From the NCBI RefSeq assembly GCF_010669125.1, contig NZ_CP048630.1:2740001-2804000 (forward strand): DNA of 64,000 nucleotides, given 5' to 3'. The stretch comes from Ancylobacter pratisalsi (lineage in GTDB: Bacteria; Pseudomonadota; Alphaproteobacteria; Rhizobiales; Xanthobacteraceae). This document shows positions 44,103 to 52,759 of the stretch, piece after piece. The notes under the pieces are model-generated. The model did no database searches. It was not told the DNA's origin and worked only from the letters and a program-made list of their open reading frames with translations. Every line of letters begins with the position of its first letter. Within the stretch, counting starts at the first letter, position 1. The translations under genes were made by a program, and so were the position numbers.

Positions 44103-45410
44103 GTGAGCGGTGTCGAGATAGGCCTGGGCGCGCTGGTTCTGCTGCCTGTCGTTCTGCTGCTTGGAGTACCCATCGGCCCCGCGCTTATCGGCGTCTCCTT
44201 CCTCGGCCTGTGGGCGATGAAGGGATGGACGGTGGCTCTGGGTGCCCTTGGCGTTGTACCGTTCAATTTCGTGGCGAGCTGGATCCTCAGCTCATTGCCC
44301 ATGTTCCTTCTTCTCGGTCACATTTGCCACCGCGCTGGATTGACCAACGGGATGTTCAATCTGGCACGGCTGTGGCTGGCGGCCGTGCCGGGCGGGCTCG
44401 CCATCGCGTCGGTGTTCGGTGCCACCGGCTTTGCCGCGATGTGTGGATCGTCGCTGGCGTGCTCGGCCACGATCGGCAAGATCGCGATCCCGAAGATGAT
44501 CGAGGCCAAATATCATCCCGAACTGGCGGCAGGTTCTGTCGCGGTAGCGGGAACCATCGGCGCTCTCATTCCACCGTCGATCATCCTCATCTTATACGGG
44601 CTGATAGCCGAGGTCCCGGTGACGCAGCTTTTCCTGGCGGGTATCAGCGCAGGGCTTCTCACGTCGATCGGCTATGTCCTGGTCATTGTCATACGGACCC
44701 GGCTCGACCCGTCGCTCGCACCCCCGGCCAATCTCACCGTAACGTCGGCCGAACGACGGGCGGCTTTGTGCGAGACCTGGCCGGCCTTATTGCTCATGCT
44801 CTTGGTCCTCGGCGGACTGTTCGGCGGCGTATTCACCCCCACTGAAGCGGGTGCGGCAGGCGCCGCAGCGGCGGCACTTATTGGTTTTGCAAGTCGCTCG
44901 CTCAGCCTGCGTGAATTTGTTGAGGCCGTGGGAGATACTGCGCAGACAACCTGCGCCCTGATCCTGATCGGAATCGGCGCGAGTCTGCTCGCGAGATTGC
45001 TGACGCTGAGCGGAACCGGTGCATTCATTGCCGACAGCCTCGCCGTTCTTGACCACCATCCCGCCGCGCTGATGCTGGCCATCGTTCTGCTTTATCTGGT
45101 TCTCGGAAGCTTTCTCGAGCCGATCAGCTGCATGCTGATCACCCTGCCTATCGTTCTGCCGCTTGTGGCGACGGCGGGCCTTGAGCGGGTCTGGTTTGGC
45201 GTCGTCCTGACCAAGCTGCTGGAAATCGGCATGATCACGCCGCCAATTGGCCTTAACGTGTTCGTCATCAAGGGTGTTGTTGGCGATCTGGCCCCGACTT
45301 CGGCGATTTTCCGCGGCATATTCTGGTTCGGATTGATGGACATGGCAGTGCTGGCACTGCTCATCTATGTGCCCGACATCGTCCTCTTTCTTCCGTTAAT
45401 GCTTGGCTAG
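44103..45410 (+). CDS. TRAP transporter large permease (DctM-like)
   Basis: A 435-residue permease with about 12 helices, carrying sodium-coupled transport. The signature FGATGFAAMCGSSLACSATI and VAGTIGALIPPSIILILYGL segments and EIGMITPPIGLNVFVIKGV are diagnostic. GTG start, 13 bases after dctQ. It completes the P-Q-M operon. Confidence 0.95.
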   Translation: MSGVEIGLGALVLLPVVLLLGVPIGPALIGVSFLGLWAMKGWTVALGALGVVPFNFVASWILSSLPMFLLLGHICHRAGLTNGMFNLARLWLAAVPGGLAIASVFGATGFAAMCGSSLACSATIGKIAIPKMIEAKYHPELAAGSVAVAGTIGALIPPSIILILYGLIAEVPVTQLFLAGISAGLLTSIGYVLVIVIRTRLDPSLAPPANLTVTSAERRAALCETWPALLLMLLVLGGLFGGVFTPTEAGAAGAAAAALIGFASRSLSLREFVEAVGDTAQTTCALILIGIGASLLARLLTLSGTGAFIADSLAVLDHHPAALMLAIVLLYLVLGSFLEPISCMLITLPIVLPLVATAGLERVWFGVVLTKLLEIGMITPPIGLNVFVIKGVVGDLAPTSAIFRGIFWFGLMDMAVLALLIYVPDIVLFLPLMLG

Positions 45411-45538
45411 ACGGCGCTCGACGGATGGCTCGAATGAGCGCCCACTACTGTGTTTAACATCGCTTTACGATGCTTGTCTGTGCTTCTGAACTTCAGGAGC
45501 TACGCTGGCCGTGTTTCGTCAATCCGATGGAGGCGGTA

Positions 45539-45811
45539 ATGGGTCAAGCCGATAGACGCCTGTGTTTTCCCCTCGGGGTGGACGTAGTTGTGGCCCGGCG
45601 GGCTCTCTCACCAAGCGACGCGGAGTATCTGCGTTGTTCGCTCGCCAACGCGGTGACGGCTATCCTGCTTCAGGCCGAAGTCATCCGTCGCCACATGGCG
45701 AGCGGGATGCTGCAGGAGCCGGCGATTGAATGCGCCACCGAACAGATCGGGCTCAACGCGAAGCAAATATGGCAGGTGGTGGAAGCCACCGTTCTCGAGT
45801 CGACAACGTAA
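45539..45811 (+). CDS. Small hypothetical protein
   Basis: A 90-residue soluble protein, mostly helical (SPSDAEYLRCSLANAVTAIL, IGLNAKQIWQVVEAT). GGAGGCGGTA directly precedes the ATG, which decides the start over the longer open frame. It lies between the TRAP operon and minC. No domain is recognised; a small helical-bundle protein is plausible. Confidence 0.6.
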   Translation: MGQADRRLCFPLGVDVVVARRALSPSDAEYLRCSLANAVTAILLQAEVIRRHMASGMLQEPAIECATEQIGLNAKQIWQVVEATVLESTT

Positions 45812-45966
45812 CGGGATGTTCCGCCCCTGGCCCCCGAAAAGGCGCCTCTCCGTGAAGCAGGCTTTCGCGCCTTTGGAAGATGGCGCTGTGGCGCAGAGGA
45901 TGCGGAAGGCCGGAAACTCACGAGGGGCTTAAATCGACCACTCAATCGGGGCAGGCCAACTGCGGC

Positions 45967-45995
45967 GGTTAACGGACCGTTAACCAAGATTAACC
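45967..45995. promoter_or_regulatory. CtrA-type binding site (TTAA-N7-TTAACC) upstream of minC
   Basis: TTAA (45969-45972), seven bases, TTAACC (45980-45985) matches the full CtrA consensus TTAA-N7-TTAAC. The segment 45967-45985 is also a near-perfect palindrome: 9-base arms GGTTAACGG and CCGTTAACC around a single A. A further TTAACC follows at 45990-45995. It lies 43-61 bases before the minC start. CtrA is the alphaproteobacterial cell-cycle regulator and minCDE is a reported CtrA target in Sinorhizobium. Confidence 0.7.
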
Positions 45996-46027
45996 GAATC
46001 TGCACTCAGGGTAGGGAGATTCGAACC

Positions 46028-46726
46028 GTGACCGCTGTCAGTCAAACCGGGCCATCGATCCGTTTCCGTGGACGGTCGTTCATGGCGATGACGCTCGTAG
46101 CCGATGTTCCGCTTCAGGCGTGGCTGGCCGACTTCGACGTCTGGCTGCAGCGCTCACCGGGATTCTTTAACGGCCGGACCGTGGTGCTCGATCTCGCCAA
46201 CTCCGCACAGAACAAGGCGGATGTGGAGCGCTGGATCGGCGAGCTCGCGACGCGGGGCGTAAGACTGATCGGCCTGGAGGGCGTTCGTCCGAGCATGGTG
46301 GATGCCGGCATGCCGCCGATCCTGCGCGGCGGACGCGACAGCACTCTCACCATCACCGATGTCGCCGTGCCGGCGGAAGAACCACGCAAGCCTGTCGAAC
46401 CGGTGAATATGCTCGTCGAGCGCCGCGTTCGTTCCGGCCAGTCGCTTGTATGCCTCGAGGGCGATGTGACGATCATCGGTTCCGTCGGAGCCGGCGCCGA
46501 AATCATAGCTGGCGGGTCGATCCATGTTTACGGAACCCTCGCTGGCCGCGCGATCGCCGGAGCGACGTTCGGCGCCTCGGCTCAGATCTTCTGCACCAAA
46601 CTCGAAGCCGAACTGCTTGCCGTCGACGGCACCTATCGGACGGCTGAGGACATTGACGACGTCTTCCGGGGCAAGGCGGTTCGAGTATCGACCGCAGATG
46701 AAACACTGCTGATTACCGCGCTTTAG
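46028..46726 (+). CDS. minC: Septum-site determining protein MinC
   Basis: Inhibitor of FtsZ polymerisation that with MinD blocks division at the poles. The 232 residues show an N-terminal FtsZ-binding domain (1-105) and a C-terminal beta-helix MinD-binding domain (VRSGQSLVCLEGDVTIIGSV, GAEIIAGGSIHVYGTLAGRA, CTKLEAELLAVDGTY). GTG start, following the CtrA-type site. minD starts 14 bases downstream. Confidence 0.96.
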   Translation: MTAVSQTGPSIRFRGRSFMAMTLVADVPLQAWLADFDVWLQRSPGFFNGRTVVLDLANSAQNKADVERWIGELATRGVRLIGLEGVRPSMVDAGMPPILRGGRDSTLTITDVAVPAEEPRKPVEPVNMLVERRVRSGQSLVCLEGDVTIIGSVGAGAEIIAGGSIHVYGTLAGRAIAGATFGASAQIFCTKLEAELLAVDGTYRTAEDIDDVFRGKAVRVSTADETLLITAL

Positions 46727-46740
46727 GAGCGAAGCAAGAC

Positions 46741-47553
46741 ATGGCTAAGATCATCACAGTCACGTCGGGAAAGGGTGGCGTCGGTAAAACGACGACGACC
46801 GCCGCTATCGGCGCCGCCTTGGCCCGCACCGGCGATAAAGTTGTCGTCGTCGACTTCGACGTGGGGCTTCGCAACCTTGACCTGATCATGGGGGCAGAGC
46901 GCCGGGTCGTTTACGACTTCGTCAACGTCATCCAGGGCGATGCACGTTTGCCCCAGGCGCTGATCAAGGACAAGCGACTGGATTCGCTGTTCCTGCTTCC
47001 CGCCTCCCAGACGCGCGACAAGGATGCGCTGACGGAAGAGGGCGTCGACCGCGTCATCGGGATGCTGTCGCAGCATTTCGACTGGGTTATCTGCGACAGC
47101 CCCGCGGGCATTGAGCGCGGGGCGACTCTCGCCATGCGCCACGCCGAGATCGCCATCGTGGTGACGAACCCGGAAGTGTCGTCGGTACGCGACAGCGACC
47201 GCATCGTCGGCATTCTGGACGCGAAGACGCTGAAGGCAGAGCGTGGAGAGACGGTCGACAAGCGCCTGCTGCTGACGCGCTACGATCATGTCCGGGCGGC
47301 ACGCGGCGATATGCTGAAGACCGAGGACGTCCTGGAAATCCTGTCGCTCCCACTGCTCGGGATCGTGCCCGAGAGCGGCGACGTGCTTAAGGCGTCCAAC
47401 ATGGGCGTTCCGGTCTCGATCCACGACCCCAACAGCGCGCCGGCGCGCGCCTATCACGACGCAGCGCTGCGTCTCAAGGGCGAGAACATTGCCATGGAGA
47501 TGCCCCGGCAGCGTGGCGGTCTGTTCAGCAAACTCCTGCGGAGGGCGGCATGA
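46741..47553 (+). CDS. minD: Septum-site determining ATPase MinD
   Basis: Membrane-associated ATPase recruiting MinC. The 270 residues include the deviant Walker A SGKGGVGKTTT, switch region FDVGLRNLDLIMGAERRVVY, and the C-terminal amphipathic membrane-targeting helix (GGLFSKLLRRAA). Full length and intact. Its stop overlaps the minE start (ATGA, 47550-47553). Confidence 0.98.
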   Translation: MAKIITVTSGKGGVGKTTTTAAIGAALARTGDKVVVVDFDVGLRNLDLIMGAERRVVYDFVNVIQGDARLPQALIKDKRLDSLFLLPASQTRDKDALTEEGVDRVIGMLSQHFDWVICDSPAGIERGATLAMRHAEIAIVVTNPEVSSVRDSDRIVGILDAKTLKAERGETVDKRLLLTRYDHVRAARGDMLKTEDVLEILSLPLLGIVPESGDVLKASNMGVPVSIHDPNSAPARAYHDAALRLKGENIAMEMPRQRGGLFSKLLRRAA

Positions 47554-47822
47554 CATTGTGGAAGCGCCTATTCTCCAACACCAGCGCGCCCCAGGCGCGG
47601 GAACGGCTGCAAATTCTGCTGTCGCATGAGCGCCAGGTGGTAGGCGGCAACGATCTGCTGGCGCGCTTGCGCGAGGACATCCTGGCCGTCGTCGCGAAAC
47701 ACGTACCGTGCGAACAGGACAATGTGAAGGTTCGCCTGGAGCGTGGGACGCCGATGTCGATCCTCGAGATTGAGGTCGAGGTGCGCGGCGATGTCGGCCT
47801 GCCGACCAGCCAGGCGGCCTGA
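47550..47822 (+). CDS. minE: Cell division topological specificity factor MinE
   Basis: Drives pole-to-pole oscillation by stimulating the MinD ATPase. The 90 residues contain the anti-MinCD segment (ARERLQILLSHERQVV) and the dimeric topological domain (LARLREDILAVVAKHV). Normal length. It is translationally coupled to minD and followed by a strong terminator. Confidence 0.97.
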   Translation: MTLWKRLFSNTSAPQARERLQILLSHERQVVGGNDLLARLREDILAVVAKHVPCEQDNVKVRLERGTPMSILEIEVEVRGDVGLPTSQAA

Positions 47823-47842
47823 AGGCGAAAGCGGATTTGGGG

Positions 47843-47910
47843 CGGGCTCGTCCCGGCGTGAACGACCCGAACGGGCTCGGTCGCGCCGGGACGAGCCCGC
47901 TTCTGTTTTG
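47843..47910 (+). terminator. Strong terminator after minCDE
   Basis: Perfect 17-bp arms at 47843-47859 (GCGGGCTCGTCCCGGCG) and 47885-47901 with a 25-base loop, followed by TTCTGTTTT. It starts 20 bases after the minE stop. The long perfect stem and U-rich tail make it the clearest intrinsic terminator in the window. Confidence 0.85.
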
Positions 47911-48486
47911 AGAAATGAACGGGATGATGTGACGCTGGATGCGTCCGGTATGAAGATCGACCGCGTGCGACTAGGTGAGGGGCGGCGTCGCCTCGACGAT
48001 CATACCGCGCTGGAGATCCGCGAGCCCGGTGGCTTCCGGGAATTCGAATTGGTGGACGCCGGCTTCGATCACATCAAGTGAGGGTACGTCTTTCATCAGT
48101 GACGCCGCGTCGCTGCTGCCATTGGCGGACACGTCACTGTTGGGCGTGAAGGTCGCAGGTGAGCTTTACGGGCTGCTGACCGAGCGAGACCGACCGAGGA
48201 TGATCGTGAGCTGCAATCGCGGCGAGCTGCCTCTTAACGTCTTACTGCCAGGGCAGGCGCGACTCCGATCGAGTGGCACTCCGTCGCGCCCCACCCAAAG
48301 CTCGGATGGCCGTCGCCAACTGACGTCGCCTCTACGTTCCATTCGATAGAAGCTTGGGGCAACGGCAATGACGACCGTCGGCTTCCGCGATCCTTTGAAG
48401 GTGATCGGGGAGGTCGAGAAGGCGTTCTTCCATTGCCTCGACATCTTTGGCGCAGGCAATTTTCGAGTGCGTGGCGGCGCCGGGCG
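47911..48486. other. 576-base gap between terminator and chemosensory operon
   Basis: No intact gene. The minus strand around 47975-48100 reads as MKDVPSLDVIEAGVHQFEFP then EATGLADLQRGMIVEATP without a good start or stop, and 48350-48470 also has a gene-like but broken frame. It may hold decayed genes. It is bounded by the minE terminator and the stop of the EAL gene. Confidence 0.4.
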
Positions 48487-49632
48487 TCATTCAACCCGCT
48501 GGCGCAGGCGTGGCCCCCAGACCTCGGCCGGCTCCGGTCGACCATAGCGGTAGCCCTGGGCGTGAGGGACTCCGAGGTCGATCAGCGTGCGTTCAACGGT
48601 TTCCGTCTCGACACCTTCGGCAACCAGATCGAGCTGAAGCCGCCGGGCGAGTTCGACCGTCGCACGGATCGTGTTGGCCGCCTCGGTGGATGTGGCGCTG
48701 ACAGACACGAAGGAGCGGTCGATCTTCAGCTCCGAGAAGGGCAGGCGCTGGAGCTGCGCCAATGACGAATAGCCCGTGCCGAAATCGTCGATCGAGAGCG
48801 CGAAGTCCTTCAGCCGCAGCCGCACCAGAATGTCTAGTGCGTCGACCAGATTGGTGACCGCCGCAGTTTCGGTGAGTTCAAGGATGAAGCTTGAACATTC
48901 CAGCCCTCGCGCCTTCACGATCTGCGCGAATTCATCGGCGACGGTAAGCGACATGAGGTTGCGCGCGGACACATTGACCGCGATACGGGTCTCCACGCCC
49001 TCGCGCTTCCAGTCTGCCAGGGTGTCGGCGGCGCGCCCGAGAACCCAGCGCGTCAACGGTTCGATCACTCCGGTCTGCTCGGCCAGAGGGATGAAATTAA
49101 CCGGTGACTGGAGACCGAGCTGAGGATGTTCCCAGCGCACCAGCGCTTCAAAACCGGTGATCCTGCCGCCGGGCAATGCCACCTTCGGCTGCAGGTGCAG
49201 AAAGAATTCATCGTTCTCAATGCCCCGTGCCATGGCATCGGCACCGAGCGGATTTTTGTGGACGATGCGATCCAGCAATTCGTTCAGACTGGTCATGCGC
49301 CAGGGTTTGGTCAGTGTCCCTGCGATGTCGAGCCCGCGCTCCCGACCGAGCAGCGCCGCCATGTCCAGAACCTTGGCATCCACCCCGCTGATAAGAACGA
49401 TGCGTGCATCGCTGCCCCGTTCCGCCAGGGCACGGATTGTTTCCACGCCATCATAACCGGGCATCTGAAGGTCGAGCGTGATGTGCGTCGGGCGCCAGTC
49501 TATGAGCGCCCGGTCGAATGCCTCGAAGGTTGAGACCGACCGTGCTTCAAAATTGAGCGCTCGGATGGAGGCGACAAGAAGCGCGCCGATGTCCGGTTCA
49601 TCGTCCAGAACAAGAAACCGACAATCACGCAT
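48487..49632 (-). CDS. Response regulator with EAL c-di-GMP phosphodiesterase domain
   Basis: A 381-residue cytoplasmic output protein. Residues 1-125 form a receiver (FLVLDDEPD, phospho-acceptor Asp in THITLDLQMPGYDG, KPW lysine), and 135-375 an EAL domain. EALVRW, NVSARNL, ELTET, DDFGTGYSS, KIDRSFV, AEGVET and QGY are all intact, so c-di-GMP hydrolysis is expected. It is the last gene of the chemosensory operon, overlapping the preceding gene by eight bases. In Wsp systems this position is held by a GGDEF cyclase, WspR. Confidence 0.95.
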   Translation of the reverse strand: MRDCRFLVLDDEPDIGALLVASIRALNFEARSVSTFEAFDRALIDWRPTHITLDLQMPGYDGVETIRALAERGSDARIVLISGVDAKVLDMAALLGRERGLDIAGTLTKPWRMTSLNELLDRIVHKNPLGADAMARGIENDEFFLHLQPKVALPGGRITGFEALVRWEHPQLGLQSPVNFIPLAEQTGVIEPLTRWVLGRAADTLADWKREGVETRIAVNVSARNLMSLTVADEFAQIVKARGLECSSFILELTETAAVTNLVDALDILVRLRLKDFALSIDDFGTGYSSLAQLQRLPFSELKIDRSFVSVSATSTEAANTIRATVELARRLQLDLVAEGVETETVERTLIDLGVPHAQGYRYGRPEPAEVWGPRLRQRVE

Positions 49633-52600
49633 GACTCGTGTCCCGGTCTATCAGGTGGCGTATCGTAGAGGCCATATTGGCGACCGCCGACGGTTTGCGC
49701 ACTACGGCGCAACGTGAACTGCTCTCTATCCAGTCTGGCATCACATAGGCGTCGAAACCCGACGATATAACAACCATGACCTCTGGATAAGTGTCCAGCA
49801 CTTGCTGTGCGAGCATAATACCGTCCATGGGACCCGGCATGACTATATCAGTGACCATAACGTCGATGTCGAGGCCGGCGCGCAACATTGAAAGCGCCTG
49901 CTGAACGTTTGATGCTTCACGGGTTGCGTAGCCAAGTCCACGTATCTGCGCGACGATCATTTTACGCAAGCTGTCATCGTCATCGACGATCAGCACGCAT
50001 TCATTGGGCTGCCCTCGCGCCGTGACCGCTTGTGCAGCGCTGGCATCCGGGCTGTCCTCAAGGGGTAGGCAGATACGGATCGTGGTGCCGCGTCCCACCT
50101 CGCTATACAGCGCAAGGCGCCCGCCCGAACGTTTGACGAAGGCATCGACCAGGCTGAGCCCGAGGCCCGTGCCCTTGCCGCGGTCCTTCGTGGTAAAATA
50201 GGGCTCGAGAACCTGCTCCTTGATATGGTCGGGAATGCCACACCCGGTATCAGAGATAGTGATTTCGGCGTAACGGCCCGGGTGTATGTCGCCTAATTCG
50301 GCGGCGTCCTGCTCGGAAAAATTCTGGATGTCAGTGCTGACGACGAAGCGCCCTCCATCAGGCATGGCGTCCATGGAGTTGACCGCAAGATTCATCAGCA
50401 CGGTTTCGAGTTCCGTGGTGTCGATCTTGCAGCGGCAGATCTGCTCCGAGGGACGGGACAGCACCTCGATATTGCTGGCGAAAGAGCGCTTCATCATGTC
50501 GAGTACGCCCTCAATGAGCGCATTGATGTCGACCGTTTCCGACTTCAGGGTCTGACGCCGGGACAAGGCGAGCAAGCGCTGGGTCAACTCCGCCGCGCGA
50601 CCCGCCCCCTTGAGAGCGCCGGCGGCGAAGGTCGCTTCGAGTGAGCCGGCCGAGAGTCGTTGCTGCAGCGGTTCCAGATTGCCAATGATCAGCGTCAGAA
50701 GATTGTTGAAGTCGTGGGCGATGCCGCCGGTCAGGCGACCGATGGCGTCCATGCGCTGCAAATGGCTGATCTTCGCCTGCGCGTCGCGTTTCTCCGTCAC
50801 GTCCTCCAGAACCGCGATCACGTACTCCGCATTGTTATTCTCATCGCACTTCACGGACATCGTAACGCGTGTCCAGAGGTCGCGGCCATCGCGGTTCAGA
50901 ATGCGGACCTCGTCGATACTCTGCTCGCTCGCGCCATTGAAAAGGCGGTGCGTGGCTTCCTCAATGGTCGCGCGGTGCTCAGGGTGGAAGATGGCGAAGT
51001 AGGACTTCGCATCAAGTTCGTCTCTTCCATATCCAAATACCGTAGAAATGTACGCATTGGCGCGCAGCCAGCTTCCGTCGGCGTTGATGTGTCCAATGCC
51101 GATCGGCGCCTGCTCGAAGGTGGCCCGGAATTCGTCTTCGCTGTGCTGGAGCGCGGCAAGGCTTTCTGCACGGATGACCGCGGCGCCGACGACATTGCCG
51201 ATGGAGGCCAGGAAGGCGATGTCGTTTTCCTTGAAAGCGCCGGGCACCTCACTGTCCAAGGCAAACATACCCATGACATGGCCGTGGCCACGGATGGGGA
51301 CCGCGATTGTGGAGCGGATATCGTGGATAGCGAGGAAGTTCGGTCGCTCCGGCGAGGGTTCCTTCAGCCAGTCCTCAACGGCGACATGCGTGCCCGCGAG
51401 GGTCTGGCCGAGCGTCGATTTGCACGCGCGGGGGATTTGGTGGGGCGCGCTGCCATCATCCCATCCATGCCAGGCGATCATTTTGAGATCGTCGTTTTCG
51501 GGCTCGTGGAGCCACACGCTGCCGCGCTGCGTGCCAAGGGTGCGGCAGGCACACTCGAGCGCCTCGCGAAACAGGCGGTCGAGTGTGTTCTGGGTGAGGG
51601 CCAGATCCCCCAGCCGGACCAACTCGGCGAGCTGGGCGCTGCGCGCCTGCTCCGCCTCTTGGGCATTGCGGCGGGCGGCTATCTCGCGCCGGAGCTCGGT
51701 GGTGCGCCGTTGGACGGTATCCTCGAGATTTTCCAGCAGGCGTGCACGCTCGATGGCGACACCAACCTGCAGCCCCACGGCGGTGAGCATGCTCCGCGAA
51801 CGATCGTCGATCTCCAGGGGATCGTTCAGCCGAAGATTGAGACTTCCAAGCAATTGGGACTCAACCTGGATGGGGATATGCAGATGCCTCTGGGATAACT
51901 GGCCATCAGTCGTGGCTGCCCGGCGCCAATGCACGCCGGTTATCGGCTCCCCATCACCGACGGGATGCGACACCAGCGGAATATCGGTGGGATAGACGCC
52001 CTCCCATATGGCCAGCATGGCGGGTTCGCCAGTTTCGTCCTCCAGCGTCAGCCAGCCGGCAGCCGCATCGAGCATCTCCATGGTGCGGCCCAGCGCCTCA
52101 TGCAGGACCGCGTCCATCGATGTGCTGCGGTTGAGGGCTTCGATGATGTGGGTGAGGCCATCGAGGCTTTTGATGGAGACTTCCAGCTCCTGCTGGCGGT
52201 CGCGCAGGTCGTCGTTTAGCCGTACGGCGGCGTCGTAGGTCGAAATCAACAGGTCCAGCACCTGCTTGCGTTCGGCGGTGATGAAATGGCTCTCGCCCTG
52301 CAGTTCGATGTGAACGCCGAGATGCATCTTCTCGGTCGCCTGCAACTTGCTGTTCGCTGTGAGATAGCGCAGCCGGGTAATGAGGTGGTCGCCGTCATAG
52401 GGTTTGGTAATGAAGTTGTCCGCACCGCAATTGAGGCCGGCTACGACGTCACGCGGGTGAGACATCGATGTCACCAGCACAACCGGTATGGCCTTCAAGG
52501 CGGGGTCTTCCTTGATTGCCTTGCACAGCTCATAGCCGCCCATGCCGGGCATCACGACATCGCTGATCACAAGGTTCGGCGGCTCCTGCCGTGCCAGTTC

Positions 52601-52759
52601 GAGAGCTTCTCTCCCATTGGTTGCAGCGTTGACGCGATAGCCGGCATCCTCGAGCAGCCACTGCAGATGCGCGGCCTGGGTTGGGCTGTCCTCGGCCATC
52701 AGGATCAGTTCGGATTTGCCTTTCGACATGCCTGTCGATGACACACCGTCAGATTGCAT
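49625..52759 (-). CDS. Hybrid histidine kinase with N- and C-terminal receivers, two GAF and one PAS domain
   Basis: A 1044-residue cytoplasmic sensor kinase. The order is receiver (12-135, Asp in LVISDVVMPGMGG), a helical linker, GAF (about 200-340), second GAF (about 390-530), PAS (545-665), HisKA with GGIAHDFNNLL (His about 681), HATPase (780-900, GDIHPGRYAEITISDTGCGI) and a C-terminal receiver (920-1040, Asp in VMVTDIVMPGP). No membrane helix, so it reads internal cues. Start at ATG after GGAGGGA, overlapping the cheB stop by eleven bases. It probably links the CheA-type array to the EAL output. Confidence 0.93.
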   Translation of the reverse strand: MQSDGVSSTGMSKGKSELILMAEDSPTQAAHLQWLLEDAGYRVNAATNGREALELARQEPPNLVISDVVMPGMGGYELCKAIKEDPALKAIPVVLVTSMSHPRDVVAGLNCGADNFITKPYDGDHLITRLRYLTANSKLQATEKMHLGVHIELQGESHFITAERKQVLDLLISTYDAAVRLNDDLRDRQQELEVSIKSLDGLTHIIEALNRSTSMDAVLHEALGRTMEMLDAAAGWLTLEDETGEPAMLAIWEGVYPTDIPLVSHPVGDGEPITGVHWRRAATTDGQLSQRHLHIPIQVESQLLGSLNLRLNDPLEIDDRSRSMLTAVGLQVGVAIERARLLENLEDTVQRRTTELRREIAARRNAQEAEQARSAQLAELVRLGDLALTQNTLDRLFREALECACRTLGTQRGSVWLHEPENDDLKMIAWHGWDDGSAPHQIPRACKSTLGQTLAGTHVAVEDWLKEPSPERPNFLAIHDIRSTIAVPIRGHGHVMGMFALDSEVPGAFKENDIAFLASIGNVVGAAVIRAESLAALQHSEDEFRATFEQAPIGIGHINADGSWLRANAYISTVFGYGRDELDAKSYFAIFHPEHRATIEEATHRLFNGASEQSIDEVRILNRDGRDLWTRVTMSVKCDENNNAEYVIAVLEDVTEKRDAQAKISHLQRMDAIGRLTGGIAHDFNNLLTLIIGNLEPLQQRLSAGSLEATFAAGALKGAGRAAELTQRLLALSRRQTLKSETVDINALIEGVLDMMKRSFASNIEVLSRPSEQICRCKIDTTELETVLMNLAVNSMDAMPDGGRFVVSTDIQNFSEQDAAELGDIHPGRYAEITISDTGCGIPDHIKEQVLEPYFTTKDRGKGTGLGLSLVDAFVKRSGGRLALYSEVGRGTTIRICLPLEDSPDASAAQAVTARGQPNECVLIVDDDDSLRKMIVAQIRGLGYATREASNVQQALSMLRAGLDIDVMVTDIVMPGPMDGIMLAQQVLDTYPEVMVVISSGFDAYVMPDWIESSSRCAVVRKPSAVANMASTIRHLIDRDTSHA

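Noticed and set aside
50660..51898. 412-codon plus-strand frame inside the hybrid kinase gene
   Set aside because: Antisense to an uninterrupted GAF-PAS-kinase gene with all motifs; no independent domain.
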